Assembly: GCA_002398365.1 (NCBI GenBank)
Contig: DGYK01000053.1
Coordinates: 4,785-68,784, forward strand
Direction: 5' to 3'
DNA from: Flammeovirgaceae bacterium UBA5008
Lineage (GTDB): Bacteria; Bacteroidota; Bacteroidia; Cytophagales; Cyclobacteriaceae
Length of the DNA: 64,000 bases
Shown here: positions 1 through 7,434 of the stretch, piece by piece
Layout: the number at the start of each line of letters is the position of its first letter
How positions within the stretch are numbered: position 1 is the first letter of the stretch
Notes under the pieces: generated by a model
Told to the model about the DNA's origin: nothing
The model's input: only the letters and a program-made list of their open reading frames with translations
Databases searched by the model: none
Program-made: the position numbers and the translations under genes

Positions 1-781
1 AGAATTGGCCGTTGCGATTGCAACCCAGTAGCCAGATTTTTTCATCCATCACTACAACTGCATAGCCAAAAATGGTTTCGCCCTTCACCAACTCGGTAGT
101 TTCTTGTTGCCAGTTGAGTCCGTCTGTAGAACTCCACACATCATTGTCTAGCAAAAAAAGTTTGTCTTTCAGTTGCACCACTTGACTTCCACTGCGTTCG
201 CCAAAAGGCAAATTCTCTTTTTGTTTTTCCCAATGAATGCCATCGGCTGAATTCCAGATGTCGTTGTATTTTTTGTTTTTGTCTTCGCCACCAATGATCC
301 ACAGTTTATTTTGAAAGACAAACGGATGGTAGAAGAAGCGTGCGGGCAGATTACTTTTTTCGGAAAGCACTTCCCACGTTTTCAAATTACCAGCGCGAAA
401 TATTTTCGGTTGATAGGTGAACCGCTCAATGTTACCTTGAAAATAACCGAGGCCGTAGATGGCATTTTGAAACGGAATGTAGTCGAGGAAGGCAAGGTTG
501 TTGATGGCGTTGGGTAATGCGGACTTGTGCCAATTTACGCCATCGGTAGAATGCCACGTGCCATCGGGGTGAAACACCCACAACGTGTCACGTAAGTTGA
601 ACATCTGAAAATTGTAGTTCTTTCGCCATTCGGCACTGTCTCGAAGGGAAGTCCACTTATAATGCGTTTCAGTTTTAGCGGTATCGGAAGTAATGGATTC
701 AGAAGAGGTGGAGGACGGGCGTTGTTGTGCGCAGGCCATGAGTAGCGCCCACAAAGCGATGTGAATGTAAGCGGGTTTCAT
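1..781 (-). CDS. kelch-like beta-propeller lipoprotein, 3' end cut by window
   Basis: An open frame runs leftwards from an ATG at 781 and leaves the window at base 1 without a stop, so about 260 residues are visible and the C-terminus is missing. It begins with a short hydrophobic stretch followed by MACAQQ, a plausible lipobox with Cys 17. The rest contains repeated units with the pattern W-x-S-T/A-D-G-x-x-W (for example around HSTDGVNWH, NSADGIHWE and SSTDGLNWQ) and the kelch-like signature WIIGGED. These are typical of sialidase/galactose-oxidase-type beta-propellers. I infer a surface or periplasmic lipoprotein with a propeller fold; ligand and function are unknown. A GNAT acetyltransferase gene lies 11 bases upstream on the same strand, so the two may be cotranscribed. 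Confidence 0.75.
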   Translation of the reverse strand, partial: MKPAYIHIALWALLMACAQQRPSSTSSESITSDTAKTETHYKWTSLRDSAEWRKNYNFQMFNLRDTLWVFHPDGTWHSTDGVNWHKSALPNAINNLAFLDYIPFQNAIYGLGYFQGNIERFTYQPKIFRAGNLKTWEVLSEKSNLPARFFYHPFVFQNKLWIIGGEDKNKKYNDIWNSADGIHWEKQKENLPFGERSGSQVVQLKDKLFLLDNDVWSSTDGLNWQQETTELVKGETIFGYAVVVMDEKIWLLGCNRNGQF

Positions 782-792
782 ATAAAATTTAT

Positions 793-1248
793 TTAAGTGA
801 GTAACTGCTTTTCCATACAAACACTATTCTCCACGTTTATGTACTGGCCGAAGTTGGGAATGATTTGATACCCGGCTTTCTGATACAGTCGAATCGCTTC
901 GGGTTGCTTCTTCCCGGTTTCTAAAACGGTGCTCATGTAGCCTGACTCTCTGGCCCAAGTTTCCAACTCTTGTAAAATATGTAGTGCTATTCCGCGTCCG
1001 CGAAAATCGGGATGAACAAACATCCTTTTGATTTCTACTTGGTTTACACCAAAGGCTTTGAAGGCACCACAACCAACGGGTTGATTATTTTCATATGCTA
1101 CCACCACCGCCTGAAGATTCACGCTTGTATTGAAGGGCGCATAGAAGGCGTGGTCTTCACCATCGCGCAAAGCTAAGTCCGCATCTAACAATTTGACCAG
1201 CTGTTGAAAGTCAGTGTTGGTAATATTGGAGCGGTGCAAGTTGAGCAT
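793..1248 (-). CDS. GNAT family N-acetyltransferase
   Basis: This 151-residue protein has the length and layout of a single-domain GCN5-related acetyltransferase that uses acetyl-CoA to acetylate an amine. The acetyl-CoA-binding motif A is visible as RMFVHPDFRGRGIA, with the R-G-R-G-I-A pyrophosphate loop at residues 83-88. It is followed by the helix HILQELETWARE and the motif-B-like segment EAIRLYQKAGYQIIPNFGQY. The substrate cannot be read from the sequence. It lies between a small protein of unknown function (11 bases upstream) and the partial propeller lipoprotein, all on the minus strand. Family assignment is safe; the specific role is unknown. Confidence 0.88.
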   Translation of the reverse strand: MLNLHRSNITNTDFQQLVKLLDADLALRDGEDHAFYAPFNTSVNLQAVVVAYENNQPVGCGAFKAFGVNQVEIKRMFVHPDFRGRGIALHILQELETWARESGYMSTVLETGKKQPEAIRLYQKAGYQIIPNFGQYINVENSVCMEKQLLT

Positions 1249-1259
1249 TCCTTATTAGA

Positions 1260-1712
1260 TTATTCTACATAAACTTGAATAGGGTCAAAGTCTTTAAAAT
1301 CAATCGTGAAGAAATAATTTTCGTCACCGATTGATTCAAATGATGCATCCCAAAAGAATGGGGTCTTCTCCAACCGAGGTATATTGAGAAGTGTTATTAT
1401 AAATTCTTTTCTGAAGTTTTGGATCTTAAACCCTTCTATGTCGTTACGAAATTCTTTTTCAATAAGAGGGATTGCTTTTTCGATCAACACATCATAATTA
1501 GTTTGCAGATGTTGATAAAATTCTCTCTGAGCACTTGCGGGCCCACTCAAATCACATTGGATAAAAAATTCGACTGTCTCGTTAATAGGCCCAAACATTC
1601 GATTTCCTTCATAACAGTTTTTGGAAGCATCTTTATTGGTTACCCATCGTAGTGTGCCAAAAAAAGGATCTTGAATAGTAGTTGGTTTTTTGAAAAGATC
1701 AAAGAGTCCCAT
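1260..1712 (-). CDS. conserved-looking cytosolic protein of unknown function (DUF6985/DUF2004-like)
   Basis: A 150-residue soluble protein beginning MGLFDLFKK, with no signal peptide or membrane segment. The opening followed by DPFFGTLRW and a long acidic beta-rich remainder resembles small Bacillota/Bacteroidota proteins of the DUF2004/DUF6985 kind, but that is recalled resemblance, not a search result. Aromatic and acidic residues are spread through the chain (for example IDFKDFDPIQVYVE at the end) and no catalytic motif stands out. It appears to be the first gene of a short minus-strand run (this gene, GNAT, propeller lipoprotein). The ATG at 1712 is the only sensible start. Coding character is convincing; function is not known. 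Confidence 0.7.
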   Translation of the reverse strand: MGLFDLFKKPTTIQDPFFGTLRWVTNKDASKNCYEGNRMFGPINETVEFFIQCDLSGPASAQREFYQHLQTNYDVLIEKAIPLIEKEFRNDIEGFKIQNFRKEFIITLLNIPRLEKTPFFWDASFESIGDENYFFTIDFKDFDPIQVYVE

Positions 1713-2386
1713 GAATCATAGTTTGAAATACGAATATAGCTAATCCATTAATTAGATTTTTTGCTTTTCAATACATTCACTATCTGCAAACTAAGTGCGC
1801 GCGCGATTGTGCGTGTCCATGTGTTCAAGCTACACGAAATAGGAACTTTACTTATTTCACGCGCTGCACAGCGGTACCCCGATGAACGTTTATCGGATCC
1901 TGTGTCATCTTACATGAGTCATAGTTAAAGAATCGCAGTTATGTCGAAGGAGCCGAGTGACATTGGAGGTGCAAGCATTCACCTTAGATGTGAGAATAGT
2001 CATGTATTTGAGTGCGATTTTCTGGCGGTTTTTTGCCCCCTGCGAAAAACGCCCTGAAAAACAGCTAACCGTTTTTAATCGGATAAAGTGCATTTTTAGC
2101 TCAGAAACGCAGAAGTACCAAAATGCTTGTAGCGAAAAAACGACAAGTTTGTAGCGAAAAAACGACAAGCCTTTTTTTTAGGGTGTGGAAGCGATTAGTG
2201 AGATTTGTAAATGTTGCAGATTGATTCAGTCATGATGCAAGAACAAAGATCATCGATGATTGGACGAATGGCTCGCCCAACGGTTGGGTAGCGACTTCCT
2301 GCAATTTGTAAGAAGGAGTTAGAGGATAGATATTAACAACGTTTTTCTGTCTGTTTTTTTTATAAAATGACTAAATCTAGAAATGA
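1713..2386. other. 674-base gene-free stretch with short palindromes and repeats
   Basis: No convincing gene is visible. Two overlapping open frames on opposite strands (about 1905-2168) have low-complexity, Cys/Phe-rich translations and look like chance. The stretch contains an imperfect palindrome at 1879-1896 (CCGAT-g-AACGTT-t-ATCGG), a 22-base tandem duplication at 2126-2169, a perfect 12-base palindrome ATCATCGATGAT at 2249-2260 and a CCCAAC-g-GTTGGG inverted repeat at 2276-2288. It probably holds the promoters of the divergent genes at 1712 (minus) and 2387 (plus). Confidence 0.6.
2126..2169. repeat. 22-base tandem duplication
   Basis: Two adjacent 22-base copies differ only at their first base. 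The core is TTGTAGCGAAAAAACGACAAG, and each copy carries short inverted ends (TTGT/ACAA). The second copy is followed by CC and a run of eight T. The pair may form a weak transcription terminator or be a simple slippage duplication. No other copy was noticed in the window. Confidence 0.7.
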
Positions 2387-3952
2387 ATGGAGGCAATCGG
2401 GGAGATTTTTGAAAACATTTTCAGCTCAGGTGGTTTTATGCCTCGCTGGATTTGCGGTAGGTGGTCAGAAACATTAGGTTGGCTTTATATTGTGGCGAAC
2501 GTAGCCACTGCATTGGCTTACTTTACGATTCCGGTTTTACTCTATCGCTTTCTCGTGAAGCGCAAAGAGAAATTGTTTAATCAGGTATTTATATGCTTTA
2601 TACTCTTTATTTTCTTTTGTGGTACAACTCATTTGATCGATGCGGTTATTTTTTGGGACCCGCTATATCGGTTGAATGCGGTGGTTCTTGGAGCAACGGC
2701 CATCGTATCCTGGATAACCGTGTGGGTTTTGTATCGATTTCTACCACAAGCATTACAATATCGTTCACCGGCTGAACTGCAACTTGTTATTGATGGGCAA
2801 ACACGAGAGCTGGCCGAAGCTTATCAGAAATTGGCCATTAGTGAAAATCAGTTTAAGACACTTGTGAATAGTAATCCGGATATTATAACTCGCATTGATA
2901 AAAGTTTAACCTATCAATTTGTGAATGATTCCATTCGAAAAGTGCGCAGCACTGGGGGCGAAGAGCTTATCGGAAAGAAATTGTGGGAGGTGCAACGTGC
3001 GGGCGATGCAAAAATCAATGAACGATTTATCCAGCATGTTCAATCGGTTTTCCAATCCAACCAACCGGAAACTTTTGAATTTGAAACCTACACACTGACG
3101 AGTCAAAATAGTTATTTTCAATTGTCGGTTATACCGCTTGAAAACCCGAAGGGAGGAATGCCCGAGGATGTTCTTACCATCACTACAGATATCACACAAC
3201 AGAAGCAAAACGAGCTGGCACTTCAACGAAACATCGACCATCTTCAGCTCTTGGCTGAGCGCATTGAGCGCAAGCGTAAAATATTAGAAGACTTTACTTA
3301 CATCGTGTCACATAATTTGCGCTCACCTGTGGCAAACCTTGCTGCATTGCTAAACTTACTCAAGATGGAGAACGACCCACAGGTAAAGGATATGTATATT
3401 CAAAAAATTGATATTGCATTTACCAATCTCTCAGCAACAGTCACGGATTTAACCAATGCGGTGCGAATTCGACAGAATACGGAGATTCCCAAAGAAGAAA
3501 TCTATTTTAAGGATGTTTTGGAACGACATCTGGTCAATCTTGAAACACAGATTAGCCAAACAAAATCAGTCATCAGCAGTGATTTTAGCGCTTGTGAAAA
3601 GATTGATTATCCCAAAGTTTATTTAGAGAGTATATTTCTGAACTTGTTAACCAATGCCATCAAGTATCGTTCGCCCCAACGTGTACCGCAAATTTTCCTT
3701 CGAACCTTCGTTGATAAAGATGGCTGCGTTACACTGACCTGCGAAGACAATGGGCTTGGTATTAACATGGAAAAATATGGAGCAAAATTATTTGGCTTAA
3801 ACAAAACTTTTCATCAGCACCCGGATGCGAAAGGAACAGGCCTGTTTATCACTCGAAATCAGATCGAAACGATGGGAGGCGCCATTACGGCAGAAAGTCA
3901 GGTAGATGTTGGTACCAAGTTTACGATTTTGTTTAACGTGCACGAAATGTAA
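2387..3952 (+). CDS. sensor histidine kinase with ethylene-receptor-like membrane domain
   Basis: A 521-residue membrane histidine kinase. Residues about 32-118 form three membrane helices that match the ethylene-binding domain of plant ETR1 and cyanobacterial Etr1. The stretch ALAYFTIP (42-49) and the copper-ligand pattern C-G-T-T-H (Cys78, His82) align without gaps to ETR1 Tyr32/Ile35/Pro36 and Cys65/His69, as I recall that sequence. A PAS domain follows (about 150-275), then a HisKA domain with phospho-acceptor His309 in SHNLRSP, and a HATPase with an N box (NLLTNAIKY, 419-427), G1 (DNGLGI, 454-459) and G2 (GTGLFITR, 483-490). I infer a membrane receptor that controls its kinase through a metal-bound small ligand. 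ETR1 Asp25 corresponds to Asn38 here, and TM3 has no lysine, so ethylene itself may not be the ligand. A receiver-only protein follows 168 bases downstream and is the likely partner. Confidence 0.88.
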   Translation: MEAIGEIFENIFSSGGFMPRWICGRWSETLGWLYIVANVATALAYFTIPVLLYRFLVKRKEKLFNQVFICFILFIFFCGTTHLIDAVIFWDPLYRLNAVVLGATAIVSWITVWVLYRFLPQALQYRSPAELQLVIDGQTRELAEAYQKLAISENQFKTLVNSNPDIITRIDKSLTYQFVNDSIRKVRSTGGEELIGKKLWEVQRAGDAKINERFIQHVQSVFQSNQPETFEFETYTLTSQNSYFQLSVIPLENPKGGMPEDVLTITTDITQQKQNELALQRNIDHLQLLAERIERKRKILEDFTYIVSHNLRSPVANLAALLNLLKMENDPQVKDMYIQKIDIAFTNLSATVTDLTNAVRIRQNTEIPKEEIYFKDVLERHLVNLETQISQTKSVISSDFSACEKIDYPKVYLESIFLNLLTNAIKYRSPQRVPQIFLRTFVDKDGCVTLTCEDNGLGINMEKYGAKLFGLNKTFHQHPDAKGTGLFITRNQIETMGGAITAESQVDVGTKFTILFNVHEM

Positions 3953-4120
3953 TGAAGTTACCTCAATTCAGGTACTGTAATTAAGTTGTATATTACTAAC
4001 ATGTTGTTATCTGAAAGAATAAGTTGATTGGGGGATGTACTTTTCAGTGTGATAAATTTCCATTCCTTCAGTTGATAGTGTTAACCATGAGAGCTTTTGT
4101 AGAAATTAAATAGAAGAAAT

Positions 4121-4525
4121 ATGAAAAAGGTGGATACTGTTTGCATTGTTGATGACGATGATATTTATCAGTTTACAACTACTATTCTATTGCGGAAAAC
4201 GGAATTAGTGAACAAGATTGTGGTATTTTCAAACGGACTCAAGGCAATTGATTTCCTGAAAGAAGAAATGGGCAATAGAGAAAATATTCCTGATATCTTG
4301 CTATTAGATGTGAACATGCCCGTGATGGATGGATGGGAGTTTTTGGAAGAGTACTTATTGATTCGCTCTAAGCTTCCAAAGTCAGTTGTAATCTACATGG
4401 TCAGTTCTTCCGTTGATGAACGCGATGTGTTGCGAGCTAAAAGTATCAGTGCACTTTCTGGGTATCTTGTCAAGCCAATCTCAAGTGAAAACTTAATGGA
4501 TATTATTTCAGCGGTGTTGAATTGA
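4121..4525 (+). CDS. single-domain response regulator (CheY-like receiver)
   Basis: This 134-residue protein is a stand-alone receiver domain with no output domain. The acidic pocket is DDDD (11-14), the phospho-acceptor is Asp63 in LLLDVNMPVMDG, the switch Ser is in the MVSSS segment (93-97), and the conserved Lys118 lies in VKPI. It follows the ethylene-receptor-like kinase on the same strand and is probably its phosphorylation target or a phosphotransfer intermediate. With no DNA-binding or enzymatic domain, it must act by protein-protein contact or pass the phosphate on. The family is certain; the pairing is inferred from position. Confidence 0.92.
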   Translation: MKKVDTVCIVDDDDIYQFTTTILLRKTELVNKIVVFSNGLKAIDFLKEEMGNRENIPDILLLDVNMPVMDGWEFLEEYLLIRSKLPKSVVIYMVSSSVDERDVLRAKSISALSGYLVKPISSENLMDIISAVLN

Positions 4526-4968
4526 GATTTTCATCATAGATAACTACTGGGTCAGGCATGTTTCATAATGCAAATAGAAGTTTAGACCAAGACATTTGTA
4601 TTCATTACCTGTTTTTGGATCATTCCAACCATCGGTTATAGCGTAAAATTTCCAAACCTTTCATTTTCTTGAAATAGTATGGCATAACTAAGCCCTTGCT
4701 TCTGTGCAAGGCGGGTAAAGATTACAGCGATTCTACTCATTGCATTTGATGTTAGTTATAGTTGGCGATAGCATAGAGGCGAACGATTTTACAATTCAAT
4801 TCCTCATTCGATATTTCTTTGTCTGGATAAACACCTTCTTTATGTTAAGAAAATCAGAGTAAGTACATAGAAATACGATCAATCTATTTTATGATGTGTA
4901 AATTTTTAGGTGATTTGTGAGCGAAACAGGTACCGCTGTGATTTACAAAAGAGCATGCACTGTTAAAT
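4526..4968. other. 443-base gene-poor stretch
   Basis: No intact gene is visible between the receiver protein and the MscS-like channel. The left half carries a possible decayed coding remnant on the minus strand (annotated separately at 4544-4740). The right half is AT-rich with many stops in all frames, and is presumably the promoter region of the MscS/DUF2490 pair. A small stem CTTGC-N6-GCAAG occurs near 4695-4710. Confidence 0.5.
4544..4740 (-). pseudogene. possible frameshifted remnant of a small protein gene
   Basis: Reading leftwards from an ATG at 4740, about 33 codons give a protein-like sequence starting MSRIAVIFTRLAQKQG, which then hits a stop. A neighbouring frame takes over near 4645 and reads WKFYAITDGWNDPKTG and onwards to a TAG at 4544-4546. 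The joined length (197 bases) is not a multiple of three, as expected for one frameshift. The second half in particular looks like real coding sequence. I do not recognise a family, and chance cannot be excluded. Confidence 0.3.
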
Positions 4969-5484
4969 ATGAAAGCCGTCAACATTCAAATCATCGAATC
5001 CCTGGTAGTAGTTGGGGTGTATATTATTACCTATTTTATAGTCAGATCCATAATCAAAAATGTTCTCAAGAAGACTCAATTGGAACGAGGGCGAAGAAAA
5101 ATGGCGATCCGAGCAGTTCAGCTTTTTACAACCCTCACTGCCATCATACTGCTCACCGGTATTTGGGGTATTAAGCAAGAGCAGATTGCCTTATTTGCCA
5201 GCACCATTCTTACCGCACTCGGCATCGCTTTCTTTGCGCAATGGTCATTGCTTTCTAACATCACTTCAAGTATTCTCATTTTCTTTCATCACCCGGTAAA
5301 ATTGGGAGACTATATAAGAGTATTGCATAAAGACTGCCAGTATGAAGGTGAAGTAACAGAAATGAATTACTTTTTTGTCCATATTAAGACACCCAAAGAT
5401 GAAGTAATCACTATTCCGAATTCTCATTTTTTCGATCGATCATTTTCTGTGTTAGATACTAAAAAGGAAACCAAACCTTCATGA
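4969..5484 (+). CDS. small MscS-family mechanosensitive channel
   Basis: A 171-residue inner-membrane protein. It has two or three hydrophobic helices (about 8-30, 48-66 and 72-95), then the MscS pore-helix and beta-domain signature: small residues in the pore helix (ASTILTALGIAFFAQWS), followed by SNITSSILIFFHHPVKLGD. The chain ends shortly after the beta domain (DEVITIPNS), so it lacks the large C-terminal cage of E. coli MscS (286 residues). It should form a stretch- or osmotically gated pore. The last four bases overlap the start of the DUF2490 gene (ATGA), so the two are translationally coupled. Confidence 0.85.
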   Translation: MKAVNIQIIESLVVVGVYIITYFIVRSIIKNVLKKTQLERGRRKMAIRAVQLFTTLTAIILLTGIWGIKQEQIALFASTILTALGIAFFAQWSLLSNITSSILIFFHHPVKLGDYIRVLHKDCQYEGEVTEMNYFFVHIKTPKDEVITIPNSHFFDRSFSVLDTKKETKPS

Positions 5485-6203
5485 GAACTTTTTATCTTAC
5501 TACTGCTGCTTTATTGTTATCCTCAACTTCTGTTTCAGCGCAGGCTCCTGATTTGGGCAGTTGGAATATTCTGAATTTGAAATACGGCTATAATGAAAAA
5601 TGGAGTTTTTTTGGCGAAGCCCAATTGCGTTCGTTAAAGTTTTACAACAACTTTCATTACTACGAATACAAAGGCGGTTTTAATTACAAATTCCACAGCC
5701 ATGCACAACTGACATTAGGTGCGGGTAGTTACCAAACTTATAATGAAGATGGAAATTTTGCGTTGCCAAAAAACAATGACGAATTCAGGTTGTGGCCACA
5801 GATTACTTTATTTCAATCAGTCGGTAAGATAAAAGTCGAGCAGCGATATCGAGCCGAATTGAGATGGACGAGCAACGGGTATCGGAGTCGTTTTCGCTAC
5901 CGATTGGGTGTATCCTATTCTTTTGGCAAGGAACAAGATGGATACAAGCCCTATCAACTGAGTGCCAGTAATGAACTATTTTTTACGGACAAAGAACCCT
6001 ACTTTGAAAGAAACCGGTTGTTGTTTGCATTCAACTATAAAACCTCTAAAGCAACCACTTTGCAAGTGGGGTATTTGCATCAATTCGATTATAAAATCAA
6101 TGATGAGACAGGGCGAGACTTTCTGGTGATTGGTTTTTATTATGAGCTATTCCGAAAGTCAACAACCAAGTCAGAGACCCATCACGAATTGAAGGATAAT
6201 TAA
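5481..6203 (+). CDS. DUF2490 family outer-membrane beta-barrel protein
   Basis: A 240-residue exported protein with a signal peptide (hydrophobic to about residue 20, ending SVSAQA). The remainder consists of alternating amphipathic strands rich in aromatic residues, with the DUF2490-like pattern DLGSWNIL, YNEKWSFFGEAQLR and WPQITLFQ, and an Arg-rich strand region (RYRAELRW, RSRFRYRLG). DUF2490 proteins are uncharacterised small outer-membrane barrels common in Bacteroidota. Overlap with the MscS-type channel gene suggests joint expression, perhaps in an envelope or osmotic response. The role is unknown. Confidence 0.78.
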   Translation: MRTFYLTTAALLLSSTSVSAQAPDLGSWNILNLKYGYNEKWSFFGEAQLRSLKFYNNFHYYEYKGGFNYKFHSHAQLTLGAGSYQTYNEDGNFALPKNNDEFRLWPQITLFQSVGKIKVEQRYRAELRWTSNGYRSRFRYRLGVSYSFGKEQDGYKPYQLSASNELFFTDKEPYFERNRLLFAFNYKTSKATTLQVGYLHQFDYKINDETGRDFLVIGFYYELFRKSTTKSETHHELKDN

Positions 6204-6316
6204 TAGCCGGCTAATAACTTGTATTCAAGCGCCTTCGAGTAGCTAGGGTAATTTATCCTCAGATTAAAACAGCTTTACAACCAACTACATATTCAATTAG
6301 ACTTATTCCAGTTGAC

Positions 6317-7288
6317 TCAATGTAACGGCCTTCTCTTAATCATCCCCCCCTTAGTATCCTTCACCGGGTTCATCACCACAAAAGCATTCGGTTCTATTTT
6401 TTCAATCTCGGTAGTGAGTTTGCTCAACTCTAATCGGGTGATGACAGTGTAGATGATTTCGGTGTCGCGGGTTTCGCCTCGCTTGCCGTAGCCGCTCTTG
6501 CCACTATAAACTGTTACGCCACGGCCCATCACTTGAATAATCATTTGTCGGATTTCTTCACTGTGCGATGACACAATCGTCACGCCAATGTATTCTTCAA
6601 TACCCTCCACAATAAAATCCAATGTCTTCGATGCCGCCAAATAAGTAATCATAGAATACAAGGCAATCTCTACACCCAAAAAATGTGCGGCTGCTCCGAA
6701 GATAATGACGTTAATCGCAATAATGATATCGCCAATGGTTGTTCCGAATTTCCGACTCAGATAAATCGCCAACACTTCGGTGCCGTCAATTACGGCTCCA
6801 CCTCGAATCGCAAAGCCGATGCCTCCACCCAGAAAAAATCCGCCAAAAATGGCGACCAGTAAATTGTCATTCGTCACATTCGGAAATGAAATCGTGGCCA
6901 ACACAAAAGAGAGACCGGTAATCGCTAAAGCTGTTTTAATGGCGAATTGTTTCCCCACCACGTAAAAGGCCAGTACAATAAAAGGAATGTTCACTCCGAT
7001 GATTAACAAATACAACGGAATTTCGGTGAGGGCAGAAATTAACAACGATATGCCGGTAGCTCCGCCATCGATAAAACGATTGGTGAGCAAAAAACCTTTG
7101 AAGCCAAACGCAGCGGAGAAAATCCCGATGGAGATCAGGATGATGTCTTTCACGGTTCTTTTCAGCACAATGCGCAACTCGCGATAGGCTTTGGCAAAGG
7201 CATAACTGGAGCTGCGCTGAATCGCGCTCGTTCGTTCTTTGTGAGCTAAAATCGTACGCGTAATTACTTTTTTCAGGAAGGCATTCAT
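6317..7288 (-). CDS. YitT family membrane protein (DUF161 + DUF2179)
   Basis: This 323-residue protein has a basic N-terminal cytosolic extension of about 45 residues, then five to six membrane helices. These include the YitT signatures IFSAAFGFKGFLLTN, DGGATGISLL and FGGFFLGGGIGFAIRGGAVIDGTEVLAIYLSRK (abbreviated here by position, about residues 148-180). The C-terminal DUF2179 domain follows (EIIYTVITRLE to VVMNPVKD). YitT proteins are widespread and poorly characterised; transport is suspected but unproven. The gene is transcribed alone, divergent from the aldehyde dehydrogenase gene. Family assignment is firm. Confidence 0.88.
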   Translation of the reverse strand: MNAFLKKVITRTILAHKERTSAIQRSSSYAFAKAYRELRIVLKRTVKDIILISIGIFSAAFGFKGFLLTNRFIDGGATGISLLISALTEIPLYLLIIGVNIPFIVLAFYVVGKQFAIKTALAITGLSFVLATISFPNVTNDNLLVAIFGGFFLGGGIGFAIRGGAVIDGTEVLAIYLSRKFGTTIGDIIIAINVIIFGAAAHFLGVEIALYSMITYLAASKTLDFIVEGIEEYIGVTIVSSHSEEIRQMIIQVMGRGVTVYSGKSGYGKRGETRDTEIIYTVITRLELSKLTTEIEKIEPNAFVVMNPVKDTKGGMIKRRPLH

Positions 7289-7434
7289 GTGAGTAAGGTA
7301 CGGCTTTTTTGGCGGATCTGAGCCGAACGCGGTTTTCCGGGCATCGCGCAGGGTGTGCTATCATTTGAATGATTTGTGCTATTCCCTTCCAGCGCAATCG
7401 ATTTAATATTGTTTAAAACTTAAACAAACGATCT

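Noticed and set aside
1905..2168. Open frames on both strands in the 1.7-2.4 kb gap
   Set aside because: Translations are low in typical coding character, overlap each other and contain the tandem repeat; no start context or neighbour supports them.
6936..7397. 153-codon frame opposite the YitT region
   Set aside because: It overlaps the YitT gene in another frame, and the translation is Arg/His-rich as expected for a shadow.
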